NCBI RefSeq assembly: GCF_014205335.1
Contig: NZ_JACHNH010000001.1
Coordinates: 868,001 to 932,000, forward strand
DNA from: Amorphoplanes digitatis
Lineage (GTDB): Bacteria > Actinomycetota > Actinomycetes > Mycobacteriales > Micromonosporaceae
Reading direction: 5' to 3'
DNA: 64,000 bases
Shown here: positions 17,113 through 26,976 of the stretch, one piece after another
Layout: every line of letters begins with the position of its first letter
How positions within the stretch are numbered: position 1 is the first letter of the stretch
The notes under the pieces: model-generated
What the model was told of the DNA's origin: nothing
What the model saw: the letters and a program-made list of their open reading frames with translations, nothing else
Databases searched by the model: none
Position numbers and translations under genes: made by a program

Positions 17113-17996
17113 CCGCGACCGCAACCCGGCCCAGAAAGCGCAGCCTGAAGAACATCGGCCGCGCGCCGCAGGACACCCGCGGCAGCTGGCACACCTATCT
17201 CGGCCTCGCCGCCTTCCTCGCGCTGTCGGCCTTCCCGCTGTACTGGATGTTCGTCATCGCCACCAGCGACGACGAGGCGGTCTCGCAGATCCCGCCGTCA
17301 GTGGTGCCCGGCGACCAGCTGATGGAGAACCTGCACGAGGTCTTCACCATGCAGCAGGTCTACTTCGCCGCGTCGCTGATCAACAGCTTCATCGTCTCCG
17401 CGGCGGTGACGGCGTCGACGCTGTTCTTCTGCTCGATGGCCGGCTTCGCCTTCGCCAAGCTGCGCTTCCCGGGCCGCGACAAGCTGATGATCGTGGTGAT
17501 CCTGACCCTCACCATCCCCAATCAGCTGGGCATCGTCGCGCTCTACATCCTGATGGGCAAGTTCGGCTGGAACGGCACCCTGGTGTCGGTCATCGTGCCG
17601 TTCCTGGTCAGCGCGTTCGGCGTGTTCTACATGCGCCAGTTCATCATGCAAGCGGTCCCCGACGAGCTGGTCGAGTCCGCGCGCATGGACGGCGCGCTCA
17701 CCATGCGGGTGTACTGGAGCATCGTGCTGCCGGCCATCCGCCCGGCGCTGGCCGTGCTCGGCCTGCTCACGTTCGTCGCGACGTGGAACGAGTTCCAGTG
17801 GCCGCTGATCCAGCTCAACGGCACACCGTTCCCCACCTCGATGGTGGCGCTCTCCGACCTCGCCAGCGGCAACTACGTCATCTACCGCCGGGTGCTCGCG
17901 GGCGCGTTCGTCGCCACGGTTCCGCTGCTCGTGCTGCTCCTGCTGGGCGGGCGGCAGATCGTGCGGGGGATCATGGAAGGCGCTGTCAAGTCCTGA
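17109..17996 (+). CDS. Sugar ABC transporter permease (MalG type)
   Basis: This 295-residue inner-membrane protein has six transmembrane helices, from YLGLAAFLALSAFPLYWMFVIA to the C-terminal VATVPLLVLLLLGGR. The EAA loop is ESARMDGALTMRVYWSIVLPAIRPAL-like (two parts, near residues 200-225). It pairs with the preceding MalF-type permease, with a 4-bp coupled overlap, and is followed at once by the beta-mannosidase gene. Confidence 0.94.
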   Translation: MTATATRPRKRSLKNIGRAPQDTRGSWHTYLGLAAFLALSAFPLYWMFVIATSDDEAVSQIPPSVVPGDQLMENLHEVFTMQQVYFAASLINSFIVSAAVTASTLFFCSMAGFAFAKLRFPGRDKLMIVVILTLTIPNQLGIVALYILMGKFGWNGTLVSVIVPFLVSAFGVFYMRQFIMQAVPDELVESARMDGALTMRVYWSIVLPAIRPALAVLGLLTFVATWNEFQWPLIQLNGTPFPTSMVALSDLASGNYVIYRRVLAGAFVATVPLLVLLLLGGRQIVRGIMEGAVKS

Positions 17997-18007
17997 TGAG
18001 GAGAACC

Positions 18008-20413
18008 GTGACCTCGTACCGAGCCCTGCACGACGGCTGGGCGGTCACCGGCGGCGACGTGGACAGCGTCGCCGCCACGGTGCCCGGCTGCGTGCACACC
18101 GACCTGCTCACCGCGGGACTGATCGACGACCCGTACCTGGACGAGAACGAGAAGGAGCTCGCCTGGATCGGGCACACCGACTGGGTCTACGAGACGGTGT
18201 TCCAGCACGCCGGTGGCGACGGCCGGACGGACCTCGTCTGCGCCGGACTCGACACCGTCGCCACGGTCATCCTCAACGGCGTCGAGCTGGGCCGCACCGC
18301 GAACATGCACCGCGGCTACCGCTTCGACGTCCGCGACGTGCTGCGCGAGGGCGAGAACCAGCTCCGGGTCCGCTTCGGCTCCGCGTACGCCTACGCGCAG
18401 GCGCAGCGGGCCCGGCTCGGCGGCCGGCCCAACGCCTACCCCGAGCCGTTCAACTTCATCCGCAAGATGGCCTGCAACTTCGGCTGGGACTGGGGCCCGA
18501 CGCTGGTCACCGCCGGCATCTGGCAGCCCATCGGCCTGCAGAGCTGGTCGGTCGCGCGGCTGGCCGAGGTGCGCCCGCAGGTGACGGTGGCGGACGGCGC
18601 CGGCCTCGTCGAGGTGCGCGTGCGGCTCGAGCGGGAGACCCCCGGGCCGGTCACCCTCGCCGCGACGGCCGCCGGCCGGCGCGTGGCGGCGCGGACCGAG
18701 GGCGACGAGGCCGTACTCTCCCTCACCGTCGAGGATCCCCGGCTCTGGTGGCCCCGAGGGTACGGTGACCAGCCGCGTTACGACCTCGACGTGACCCTGG
18801 CCGGGCCGGACGACGAGCCCCTGGACTCCTGGACCCGCAAGGTCGGCTTCCGTTCGGTGCGCCTGGACACCACACCGGACGGCGGCGGAAGCGCGTTCAC
18901 GCTGCACGTCAACGACGTCCCGGTGTTCGTGCGCGGGGTCAACTGGATCCCCGACGACGTCTTCGCCAACCGGGTCACCCGGGACCGCCTCGCGGCGCGG
19001 TTCGCGCAGGCGGTCGACGCGAACGTCAACTACCTGCGGGTCTGGGGCGGCGGCCGGTACGAGTCGGAGGACTTCTACGACCTCGCCGACTCGCTCGGCC
19101 TCATGGTGGGGCAGGACTTCCTGTTCGCCTGCGCCGCGTACCCGGAGGAGGAGCCGTTCGCCACGGAACTGGCGGCCGAGGCCCGCGAGAACGTGGTGCG
19201 GCTGTCGAGCCACCCCAGCCTGATGATGTGGACCGGCAACAACGAGAACATCTGGGGCCACGCGGACTGGGGCTGGGTCGAGGAGCTCGGCGACCGGTCG
19301 TGGGGCGCCGGCTTCTACTTCGACGTGCTGCCGCGCATCGTCGCCCAGGAGGATCCGAGCCGGCCGTACTGGCCCGGCAGCCCGTACTCGGGCCGCGACG
19401 ACCTGCACCCGAACGACCCCGCGTACGGGACGACGCACGTCTGGGACGTCTGGAACACCGACGACTACCTGAAGTACCGGGAGTACCGGCCGCGGTTCGT
19501 CGCGGAGTTCGGATACCAGGCGCCGCCGGCGTACGCGACCCTGCGCCGCGCGCTCTCCGACCAGCCACTGGCCCGGGACTCGCCGGGCATGCGGGCGCAC
19601 CAGAAGGCCACCGACGGCGACCTCAAGCTCCAGCGCGGCCTCGACGCGCACCTGCCGCCGCCGCGCGACTTCGACGACTGGCACTACCTGACCCAGCTCA
19701 ACCAGGCACGGGCGCTGTCGACCGGTATCGAGCACTTCCGGTCGCTGCGGCCGTACTGCATGGGCGCGATCATGTGGCAGCTCAACGACTGCTGGCCGGT
19801 GACCTCCTGGGCGGCGATCGACGGCGACGGCCGCAAGAAGCCGCTCTGGTACGCCCTGCGCCGCTCCTACGCGCCGCGGCTGCTCACCGTCCAGCCCCGC
19901 GACGGCGTGCCGGCGCTGGTGGCGGTCAACGACTCGGCCGAGCCGTGGCCGCTGTCGGCGACCGTGTCCCGCCGTACCCTCGCGGGGGTCGTGGAGGCCG
20001 AGGTAGCGGTCGGCGCGACCGTCGCGCCGGGCTCGGCCATCACCCTGCCCCTGCCGGCCGAGGTCGGCGCGGCCGGCGACCCGGCGCAGGAGCTGCTGGT
20101 CGCGACGGCCGACGAGCACCGGGCCTGGTGGTTCTTCGCCGAGGACAAGGACGTCGCCTGGCCGCAGGCGAAGTTCGACGCGACGTTCGAGGCGGTCGGC
20201 CCGGATGCCCGGGTGAAGATCACCGCGCACAACATCCTGCGCGACCTGGTCCTCCAGCCGGACCGCCTCGATCCGGCGACCGAGGCGGACGAGGCCGTGG
20301 TGACGCTGCTACCCGGCGAGGAGGCGACGTTCATCATCCGGGGCGGTGCGGGCCTGGAACCGACGGCCCTGACCACCCGGCCGGTGCTGCGCTGCGTCAA
20401 CGACCTGGTCTGA
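18008..20413 (+). CDS. Beta-mannosidase, glycoside hydrolase family 2
   Basis: This 801-residue cytoplasmic enzyme should release mannose from the non-reducing end of beta-mannosides. Domain order is GH2 sugar-binding (PGCVHTDLLTAGLIDDPYL...WIGHTDWVYE), immunoglobulin-like, then TIM barrel. The acid/base Glu is about E413 (MMWTGNNENIWG) and the nucleophile about E500 (RFVAEFGYQAPP). It has no signal peptide, consistent with hydrolysis after uptake. GTG 18008 has GAGGAG 4 nt upstream; ATG 17996, overlapping the permease stop, is the alternative. The last 105 bp overlap the convergent metG gene. Confidence 0.93.
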   Translation: MTSYRALHDGWAVTGGDVDSVAATVPGCVHTDLLTAGLIDDPYLDENEKELAWIGHTDWVYETVFQHAGGDGRTDLVCAGLDTVATVILNGVELGRTANMHRGYRFDVRDVLREGENQLRVRFGSAYAYAQAQRARLGGRPNAYPEPFNFIRKMACNFGWDWGPTLVTAGIWQPIGLQSWSVARLAEVRPQVTVADGAGLVEVRVRLERETPGPVTLAATAAGRRVAARTEGDEAVLSLTVEDPRLWWPRGYGDQPRYDLDVTLAGPDDEPLDSWTRKVGFRSVRLDTTPDGGGSAFTLHVNDVPVFVRGVNWIPDDVFANRVTRDRLAARFAQAVDANVNYLRVWGGGRYESEDFYDLADSLGLMVGQDFLFACAAYPEEEPFATELAAEARENVVRLSSHPSLMMWTGNNENIWGHADWGWVEELGDRSWGAGFYFDVLPRIVAQEDPSRPYWPGSPYSGRDDLHPNDPAYGTTHVWDVWNTDDYLKYREYRPRFVAEFGYQAPPAYATLRRALSDQPLARDSPGMRAHQKATDGDLKLQRGLDAHLPPPRDFDDWHYLTQLNQARALSTGIEHFRSLRPYCMGAIMWQLNDCWPVTSWAAIDGDGRKKPLWYALRRSYAPRLLTVQPRDGVPALVAVNDSAEPWPLSATVSRRTLAGVVEAEVAVGATVAPGSAITLPLPAEVGAAGDPAQELLVATADEHRAWWFFAEDKDVAWPQAKFDATFEAVGPDARVKITAHNILRDLVLQPDRLDPATEADEAVVTLLPGEEATFIIRGGAGLEPTALTTRPVLRCVNDLV

Positions 20414-21802
20414 GCGCGCCGCGCCCAGTCGCGGGAAGGCGGGCCGCGGCGGCCCGTCGGAGCGGAGCTGCGCCAACAGGCGTTCGGCGCCCGAGGGTAT
20501 GAACGGGCGCAGCTCGCCGGCGAGCACCTGGCAGATGCCGAGCAGCTCGGCCAGGACCGGCGCGGGGTCGGCCAGTTTCCAGGGCTGCCGCGCCTCGATC
20601 AGCCGGTTGCCGCGGTCGACCTCGGCCCACACGGCGTCGGTCGCCGCGCGGAAATCCGCCCGGGCCAGCGCGGCGTTGACGCGCCCGCCGAGGTCGGAGC
20701 CGACCTCGGCGGGCGCCACGCCGTGCCGGCGTGCCAGCGTCAGCGTGCGGTTGACCAGGTTGCCGACGCCGCCCGCCAGGTCCCGGTCGGCGCGCTCGAT
20801 CAGCCGCCGCTCGGTGAAGTCCGTGTCGCCGACGGTCGCCGTCTCGCGCAGCAACCACCACCGCAGCGCGTCCACGCCGTACCGGCCGGCCAGCGCGACC
20901 GGGTCGACGGCGTTGCCCGCGCTCTTGGAGAGCTTCGCGCCGTCGACGGTCAGGTAGTCGTGCACGAAGATCGCCGTCGGCAGCGGCAGCCCGGCGGAGA
21001 GCAGCAGCGCGAGCCAGTAGACGGCGTGGAAGCGCACGATGCCCTTGCCGATCACGTGCACCCGTTCGGTCGAGCCGGCCCACCAGCGCCGGTAGGCGGC
21101 GTCGTCGCCGAGGGCGGTCACGTAGTTGGCCAGGGCGTCCCACCAGACGTAGATGACCTGATCCGGGTCGCCGGGCACCGGGATGCCCCAGCCGCCGGCC
21201 CGCGCCGCCGGGCGCGAGACGCTGATGTCGCGCAGCCCGGCGCGGACGAAGGCGAGCACCTCGTTGCGCCGGGGCGCGGGCTCGACGCGGACCCGGCCCG
21301 ACTCCAGCACGTCGAGGATCCGCCGCTGGTACCGCGACAGCCGGAAGAACCAGTTGGTCTCGGCGACGGTCTCCGGTGCCGCCGGATGCTCCGGGCAGGC
21401 GGCGCCGTCCAGGAACCGCTCGCAGCCCGCGCAGTACCGCCCGGTGTACTCGCGCCGATAGAAGTCGGCCGCGGACCTGCGCCATAGCGCGGTCACCCCC
21501 GGTGCGTGCCGCGGGTCGGAGCCGGTACGGATGAAGTCGTCGAACGACAGGTCCAGCGGCCCGCGCAGGTCGGCGAACCGGTCGCCGTTCGCTTTGACGA
21601 ACGCCGCGACATCGACGCCGGTGGCCCGGGCCGCGGTGACGTTCTTGAGCGCGTTGTCGTCGGTGCCGGTGAGGAAGCGGACGTCCTCGCCGCGCAGCCG
21701 ACGATGCCGGGCAAGCACGTCGGCCTGCACAAGCTCAAGCGCGTGACCCAGATGCGGAGCCGCGTTCACGTAGGGGATGGCAGTGGTGACGTAGAAGGTC
21801 AT
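20309..21802 (-). CDS. metG: Methionyl-tRNA synthetase (compact form, odd C-terminus)
   Basis: This 497-residue class I synthetase should charge tRNA(Met). The HIGH motif is HLGH (residues 17-20), the KMSKS motif is KLSKS (290-294), and a single zinc knuckle is formed by C124, C127, C136 and H139. The anticodon-binding helical domain follows. After PAFPRLG, where similar proteins normally end, a ~40-residue Arg/Gln-rich tail is read antisense to the end of the beta-mannosidase gene. ATG 21802 has AGGAG 5 nt upstream. Whether this is the only MetRS of the genome or a second copy cannot be told here. Confidence 0.9.
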   Translation of the reverse strand: MTFYVTTAIPYVNAAPHLGHALELVQADVLARHRRLRGEDVRFLTGTDDNALKNVTAARATGVDVAAFVKANGDRFADLRGPLDLSFDDFIRTGSDPRHAPGVTALWRRSAADFYRREYTGRYCAGCERFLDGAACPEHPAAPETVAETNWFFRLSRYQRRILDVLESGRVRVEPAPRRNEVLAFVRAGLRDISVSRPAARAGGWGIPVPGDPDQVIYVWWDALANYVTALGDDAAYRRWWAGSTERVHVIGKGIVRFHAVYWLALLLSAGLPLPTAIFVHDYLTVDGAKLSKSAGNAVDPVALAGRYGVDALRWWLLRETATVGDTDFTERRLIERADRDLAGGVGNLVNRTLTLARRHGVAPAEVGSDLGGRVNAALARADFRAATDAVWAEVDRGNRLIEARQPWKLADPAPVLAELLGICQVLAGELRPFIPSGAERLLAQLRSDGPPRPAFPRLGAARSDQVVDAAQHRPGGQGRRFQARTAPDDERRLLAG

Positions 21803-21960
21803 GTTCACTCCTGCGCCCCGCCCCGCCCGGTCGTCCCCGCACGAAGGCAGGGACTTGATCGGTGGTGACTAACGCACGCCGAACGACCCCGCAAGGGGGC
21901 GCATCATCGACCGTCGGCATGGCTGCATGCGGCTCATGCTCCCAGCACGTCCGGCGCCGG

Positions 21961-22490
21961 GCGAGCCGTTTCCGCGCGGCACCTGCGGACCGCCCCGCAG
22001 CCCGCCACCAAGCCGATGCGTGCCGAACCCGCGAATCAGCCCGCAGCGCGCAGGCCCTCGCCGATTGCTTTGTTGCGGATGGCCGTCGCCAGGCCGACGC
22101 TACTGCGACTTCCACTGACCGTAACCGGCGAGGTGCGTCCGCATGACCCACCACCCACCCCGGCCCGCCCGACCAAACCCCCTGCCGAGCCCACCGCGCG
22201 GCAGCCAGACCACCCACCGCAAGGTGCACGCAAAAGCCCACCCACGCACCCACCAGCGAGGAACCAACACCCCACCGCAACAGACCCCCGAGCAAGGGTG
22301 GGGCCGGGGGTGACCACGCACGAGCATAAAAACGATCCACCAGCAGTGCGTGGTCACCCCCGGCCCCACCCGTCCACCGCAAGCGAATCCCACCCCCGAC
22401 CCGGCACAGCCGACACCCGCGAATCAGCCCGCAGCGCGCTGAGCGAGCCGCTTTCCGTGCGGGACCCGCGGATCAGCCCGCAGCGCGCTC
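21961..22490. repeat. Dispersed direct repeats flanking the inverted repeat
   Basis: ACCCGCGAATCAGCCCGCAG followed by CGCGC occurs from about 22026 and about 22415, and with one change (CGGATCAG) from about 22464. A longer module beginning GAGCCG(C)TTTCCG occurs at about 21963 and 22446. The copies lie on both sides of the inverted repeat at 22296-22371. Confidence 0.75.
22296..22371. repeat. Perfect 25-bp inverted repeat with 26-nt loop
   Basis: The arm at 22296-22320 (starting GGGTGGGGCCGGGGGTGACC) is the exact reverse complement of 22347-22371. The 26-nt loop CGAGCATAAAAACGATCC... is the most A-rich sequence nearby. There is no adjacent T-tract. It lies between ilvD (ends 22564, leftward) and metG (leftward), so it may end ilvD transcription or mark a small mobile or regulatory element. 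Confidence 0.85.
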
Positions 22491-22563
22491 GCCGGGCCTG
22501 ACCCGCACGGAGCTTCGTGCCGGCTGTAGGTCGAGCTACCGCCGGCGTACGGGAAAGGTTCTG

Positions 22564-24411
22564 TTATTCGGGAACCTTGCGGTATGCGCCATCGCTTGCG
22601 CTGGTCGCCATCGAGGCGTAGGCGCGTAGCGCCGCCGAGACCGGTCGCTGCCGGTCGACCGGCGTGTAGGGCTTGGGGCGGCGCTCCTGTTCGTGCCGCC
22701 GCTGCGCCAGATCCTCGTCGGTGACGTTCAGGTGGATCGTGCGGCCGGGGATGTCGATGGTGATCTCGTCGCCGGTCTCGACGAGCGAGATCAGGCCGCC
22801 GGAGGCCGCCTCGGGGGAGACGTGCCCGATGGACAGGCCCGAGGTGCCGCCGGAGAAGCGGCCGTCGGTGATCAGCGCGCAGGCCTTGCCCAGCCCGCGG
22901 CCCTTCAGGAACGACGTCGGGTAGAGCATCTCCTGCATGCCGGGGCCGCCGCGCGGGCCCTCGTAGCGGATGATCACGACGTCGCCGGCGACGACCTGCT
23001 TGCCGAGGATGCCCTCGACCGCCGCGTCTTGGCTCTCGAAGACCCGGGCGGGGCCGCTGAACTTCCACAGCTCCTCGGCCACGCCGGCGGTCTTCACCAC
23101 GCAGCCGTCGGGCGCCAGGTTGCCGAAGAGGATCGCGAGGCCGCCGTCGACCGTGTATGCGTGCTCGACCGACCGGATGCAGCCCTCGGCCGGGTCCGTG
23201 TCGAGCGTGGCCCAGCGGTTGGTGGTGGAGAACGGCTGGGTGGTGCGGACGCCGCCCGGCGCGGCGTGGAAGAGCTCCAGCGCCGCCTCGCTCGCGTTGC
23301 CGCTGCGGATGTCCCACTCCTGTAGCCAGCTGTCCAGGTCGGGGGAGTGCACCGAGCGCACGCCGCGGCGCAGCGCGCCGCCACGGTCCAGCTCGCCGAG
23401 CAGGGCGGGGATGCCGCCGGCGCGGTGCACGTCCTCCATGTGGTACTTCGGGCTGTTCGGGGCGACCTTGGACAGGCAGGGCACCCGGCGCGAGACCGCG
23501 TCGATGTCCGTCACGCTGAAGTCGATCTCGGCCTCGCGGGCCGCGGCCAGCAGGTGCAGCACCGTGTTCGTCGAGCCGCCCATCGCCACGTCCAGGGCGA
23601 CGGCGTTCTCGAACGCGTCCCGGCTCGCGATCGAGCGCGGCAGCACGGACTCGTCGTCGTTCTCGTAGTACTGCTTCGCGATGTCGACGATCAGCTCGCC
23701 GGCGCGCTCGAAGAGCGCCTTGCGGGCCGCGTGGGTGGCCAGCGTCGAGCCGTTGCCGGGCAGGGCCAGGCCGATCGCCTCGGTCAGACAGTTCATCGAG
23801 TTGGCGGTGAACATGCCGGAGCAGGAGCCGCAGGTCGGGCACGCGGACCGCTCGATGGTGTCGAGCTGCTCGTCGGTCACGTTCTCGTTCGCGCTGGCGC
23901 TCATCGCGTCGACCAGGTCCAGCTTCTCGTGCACCACGCCCTCGATGGCGATGGTCTTGCCGGCCTCCATCGGGCCGCCGGACACGAACACCGTGGGAAT
24001 GTTCAGACGCAGCGCGGCGATCAGCATGCCGGGGGTGATCTTGTCGCAGTTCGAGATGCAGACCAGGGCGTCGGCGCAGTGCGCGTTGACCATGTATTCC
24101 ACGGCGTCGGCGATCAACTCGCGGCTGGGCAGCGAGTAGAGCATGCCGCCGTGGCCCATCGCGATGCCGTCGTCGACGGCGATCGTGTTGAACTCGCGCC
24201 CGATGCCGCCCGCGGCGAACACCGAGTCGGCGACGAGCCCGCCCATGTCCTTGAGGTGCACGTGGCCGGGTACGAATTGGGTGAAGCTGTTGGCGATCGC
24301 GACGATCGGCTTGCCGAAGTCGTCGTCGGTCATGCCGGTGGCGCGCCACAGGGCGCGCGCGCCGGCCATCGTCCGTCCGTGGGTCGAGGTCCGGGAGCGC
24401 AGCTCAGGCAT
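22564..24411 (-). CDS. ilvD: Dihydroxy-acid dehydratase
   Basis: This 615-residue iron-sulfur enzyme removes water from 2,3-dihydroxy-isovalerate and 2,3-dihydroxy-3-methylvalerate, the third common step of valine and isoleucine synthesis. Cluster-binding cysteines are in [12 protein letters not shown] and [19 protein letters not shown]. The start [23 protein letters not shown] is typical. No spaced ribosome site precedes the ATG (GTAGGA abuts it) and CAGAAT lies 6 nt upstream, so a leaderless transcript is possible. It is divergent from a GGDEF-EAL gene. Confidence 0.95.
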   Translation of the reverse strand: MPELRSRTSTHGRTMAGARALWRATGMTDDDFGKPIVAIANSFTQFVPGHVHLKDMGGLVADSVFAAGGIGREFNTIAVDDGIAMGHGGMLYSLPSRELIADAVEYMVNAHCADALVCISNCDKITPGMLIAALRLNIPTVFVSGGPMEAGKTIAIEGVVHEKLDLVDAMSASANENVTDEQLDTIERSACPTCGSCSGMFTANSMNCLTEAIGLALPGNGSTLATHAARKALFERAGELIVDIAKQYYENDDESVLPRSIASRDAFENAVALDVAMGGSTNTVLHLLAAAREAEIDFSVTDIDAVSRRVPCLSKVAPNSPKYHMEDVHRAGGIPALLGELDRGGALRRGVRSVHSPDLDSWLQEWDIRSGNASEAALELFHAAPGGVRTTQPFSTTNRWATLDTDPAEGCIRSVEHAYTVDGGLAILFGNLAPDGCVVKTAGVAEELWKFSGPARVFESQDAAVEGILGKQVVAGDVVIIRYEGPRGGPGMQEMLYPTSFLKGRGLGKACALITDGRFSGGTSGLSIGHVSPEAASGGLISLVETGDEITIDIPGRTIHLNVTDEDLAQRRHEQERRPKPYTPVDRQRPVSAALRAYASMATSASDGAYRKVPE

Positions 24412-24557
24412 TCCTACATTCTGCCACCGCGGGTAAGGACCGGCGCGTCGCCGGGCGGCGCCCCGTCCACAGCGCGGGACGGTGATCGTGAGTTTCAGTT
24501 CGAAACCGGTCGATCGGTCACCTCCCGAAAAGCCCTCCGGTACGGCAGAGTGTTCCC

Positions 24558-26942
24558 GTGCACTCACCGTCCGGCGTGGAGCTGGCCGGGCTGGCGAGCC
24601 TTCTGGTCGCGGTCCCGGCCGTAGCCCTGCTGGCCAACTCCGGTCGCCGGCACACGGGCGCCGCCCGCCGCGCACACCTGCTGCTCGCCGCGGGGGCCGC
24701 GATCACCACGGCCGCCGCGCTGGCCGGCCTGCTCAGCGACCTCTTCCTGGCCCAGCGGCCGGCGCAGCTCGGCTCGGCCGTCGCCGTCGCGATGGCGCTG
24801 GGCACGTCCACGCTGCTGGCGGGCACGCTGGTGCTGCCCGGCGCCGCGGAGAACGCCGGCGCGGCCTGGCGGCACCTGCTGGACGGGCTCGTCGTCGGCG
24901 CGGGGCTCTGGTTCGTCGGCTGGGTGCTGCTCTCCGAGCCGACCCGGATCCTCGGCGACCACACGCCGAAGCCCGGCGTGTCCATCCTGCTGCCGGCGGC
25001 CATGGCGGCGGTCGCGACCGGGCTGACCGCGGTGCTGGCCGTGCACGCACACCGGCCCCGGCACATCACGGTCCGGGTGGCGGCCGGTGTCACGCTCGTC
25101 GCGGTCGCGGCGACCGCCCTCTCCAGCGGGATCTGCCGCAGCTGGCCGGGCATCGTGCTGCTCGGCGCCGTGCTGCTGCCGGGCGGGCTCGTCGTGGTCG
25201 CCCACGCGGTCAAGATCGCCGACCGGCCGGTCGAGGTCACCGGCGACATCACCCAGCGCAACACCGGGTACGCGTTCGTGCCGATGTCCGCGATGGTCGG
25301 CGCGCTCGGCTACCACCTCGCCGCCGGCGGCGTCTTCGACGTGTTCGGCTTCCTGGGCTTCAGCGTCGAGGGCTTCGCCCTGGTGGCCCGGCAGTACCTG
25401 GCGCTGGCCGACGTGAAGAGCTACACGTTGCAGCTGCGCCACCGGGAGTCGCACTTCCGGGAGCTGGCGCACACCGACCCGCTGACCCGGCTGGCCAACC
25501 GCCGCGGCCTGGTCCGGGCGCTGCGCGAGCCCGCCGCCCGGGAGCGGCCGCGGGTGCTGATCGGCCTGGACCTGGACGGCTTCAAGAACGTCAACGACAT
25601 GCGCGGGCACGACGTCGGCGACGCCGTGCTCGTCGAGGTCGGCGAGCGGCTGCGCGCGAACCTGCGCGAGGGCGACGTGGCGGCGCGGCTCGGCGGCGAC
25701 GAGTTCGCGGTGCTCATGTGGGCCACGCCCGAGGAGGCGATGCTCGCCGGCAAGCGCCTGCTCGCCGTGCTCGGCGAGCCGTACGACACCGAGGACGGCT
25801 CCGTCTTCCTGTCCGCGAGCGTCGGCGTCGCCGGCTCGCCCGCGCCGGGCGACACGGGCGAGCTGATGCGCGACGCCGACCTGGCGCTGCGCTACGCCAA
25901 GCAGCGCGGGAAGAACCGGGTCGAGCGCTACCAGCGGCGCTACGACGAGCTGCTGCGCCGGCACAGCGTGCTGGAGAACGAGCTGCGCCACGCCATCGAG
26001 CGCGAGCAGCTCCGGCTGGTCTTCCAGCCGGTGGTCGCGCTGCCCTCGATGCGGCCGGTCGGCGCCGAGGCGCTGCTGCGCTGGCACCACCCCGAGCTGG
26101 GCGCGGTCCGGCCCGACGAGTTCATCCCGGTCGCCGAGGAGTCCGGGCTGATCAACATGATCGGCTCCTGGGTGCTGGACCAGGCGTGCGAGCAGCTCTC
26201 CCAGTGGCTGGCCGTCGGCCACGACGTCTGGGTCTCGGTGAACCTCTCGCCCAAGGAGCTGCACGCCGCCGACTACGCCGGCCAGGTCGCCGGCGTGCTC
26301 CAGAAGTACGGCGTGCCGGCGCAACGCCTGGTGCTCGAGGTGACCGAGCACGCCGTGGCGACCGACATGGACGAGCTCATCCGGCGGCTGTGCGAGCTGC
26401 GCTCCACCGGCGTGCGGATCGCGCTCGACGACTTCGGCGCCGGCTACTCCTCGCTCGGGCAGCTGCGCAAGCTGCCGGTGGACATCCTGAAGATCGACCA
26501 CGCGCTGGTCGCCGAGCCGGAGTCGCGTACCGGCACGGCCGCGCCGCTCGTCGACGTCGTCGTGCGGCTCGGCCACCGGCTCGGGCTCGAGGTGCTGGCC
26601 GAGGGGATCGGCTCGCCGGCGCAGCGGGCGATCGTCGAGGAGGCCGGTTGCCGGCTGGGGCAGGGCTCGCTCTTCGGCTGGGGAGTGCCCGCCGAGCACC
26701 TCGAGGCGCAGCTGGAGACCGCCCGATCGTCCGGTTCCCGGCCGGTGCCGGTGCAGCGCGCCCGCCCGGCGACCAAGCCCACCGCGCCCGCGCGCAGTCA
26801 GGTGATCATGCTGGGCCCGGGGATGCGGCAGCTCAGGGCGCTGCTGCCGACCGATCCGGCCTTCTCCGAGGGGGAGGTCTCGCGGACGGGTGACCAAGAT
26901 GTGAGATCAGTTGACGCACCCCGTGAGATGGGGCAGTCTTAG
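24558..26942 (+). CDS. Membrane GGDEF-EAL protein
   Basis: This 794-residue protein has an N-terminal membrane region of about eight helices (residues 5-295), a GGDEF domain ([19 protein letters not shown] near 377) and an EAL domain (VGAEALLRW near 505). It should act on cyclic-di-GMP. The inhibitory RxxD site is present (REGD, five residues before GGDEF), unlike in the 10452 gene. EAL residues [22 protein letters not shown] and ILKIDH are intact; the loop reads LAEGIGS, keeping the conserved Glu. There is no PAS domain. The GTG start is the first codon consistent with the first helix. The 3' end contains the ilvB promoter. Confidence 0.92.
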   Translation: MHSPSGVELAGLASLLVAVPAVALLANSGRRHTGAARRAHLLLAAGAAITTAAALAGLLSDLFLAQRPAQLGSAVAVAMALGTSTLLAGTLVLPGAAENAGAAWRHLLDGLVVGAGLWFVGWVLLSEPTRILGDHTPKPGVSILLPAAMAAVATGLTAVLAVHAHRPRHITVRVAAGVTLVAVAATALSSGICRSWPGIVLLGAVLLPGGLVVVAHAVKIADRPVEVTGDITQRNTGYAFVPMSAMVGALGYHLAAGGVFDVFGFLGFSVEGFALVARQYLALADVKSYTLQLRHRESHFRELAHTDPLTRLANRRGLVRALREPAARERPRVLIGLDLDGFKNVNDMRGHDVGDAVLVEVGERLRANLREGDVAARLGGDEFAVLMWATPEEAMLAGKRLLAVLGEPYDTEDGSVFLSASVGVAGSPAPGDTGELMRDADLALRYAKQRGKNRVERYQRRYDELLRRHSVLENELRHAIEREQLRLVFQPVVALPSMRPVGAEALLRWHHPELGAVRPDEFIPVAEESGLINMIGSWVLDQACEQLSQWLAVGHDVWVSVNLSPKELHAADYAGQVAGVLQKYGVPAQRLVLEVTEHAVATDMDELIRRLCELRSTGVRIALDDFGAGYSSLGQLRKLPVDILKIDHALVAEPESRTGTAAPLVDVVVRLGHRLGLEVLAEGIGSPAQRAIVEEAGCRLGQGSLFGWGVPAEHLEAQLETARSSGSRPVPVQRARPATKPTAPARSQVIMLGPGMRQLRALLPTDPAFSEGEVSRTGDQDVRSVDAPREMGQS
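26911..26939 (+). promoter_or_regulatory. Promoter of the ilvBNC leader
   Basis: TTGACG (26911-26916), a 17-bp spacer and CAGTCT (26934-26939) lie inside the end of the GGDEF-EAL gene. The predicted start, 7 nt after the -10 box, coincides with the leader-peptide ATG at 26947. Confidence 0.6.
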
Positions 26943-26946
26943 CCGC

Positions 26947-26976
26947 ATGTGCTTGTCGTCCCGAGTACTTATGTGA
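26947..26976 (+). CDS. ilvB leader peptide (attenuation)
   Basis: A 9-codon frame MCLSSRVLM ends in TGA at 26974-26976. Two Leu codons (TTG, CTT) and one Val codon (GTA) in such a short peptide, directly before a hairpin and terminator upstream of ilvB, fit ribosome-mediated attenuation by branched-chain aminoacyl-tRNAs. There is no ribosome site, but the ATG coincides with the predicted transcription start, so it may be leaderless. Confidence 0.65.
   Translation: MCLSSRVLM

Larger units (their letters stand above)
21803..22563. other. Repeat-rich, strand-skewed intergenic region
   Basis: This 761-bp gap has no convincing gene; frames on the minus strand are low-complexity (Gly/Trp/Val-rich). 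It holds degenerate 25-50 bp direct repeats (21961-22490), a perfect 25-bp inverted repeat (22296-22371), and a stretch (about 22141-22295) rich in CCACCC/ACCC on the plus strand and poor in T. Confidence 0.7.

Noticed and set aside
22036..22393. Minus-strand frames of 93 and 97 codons in the metG-ilvD gap
   Set aside because: The products are low-complexity Gly/Trp/Val/Arg sequences that result from the strand-skewed repeat DNA; the two frames overlap each other.
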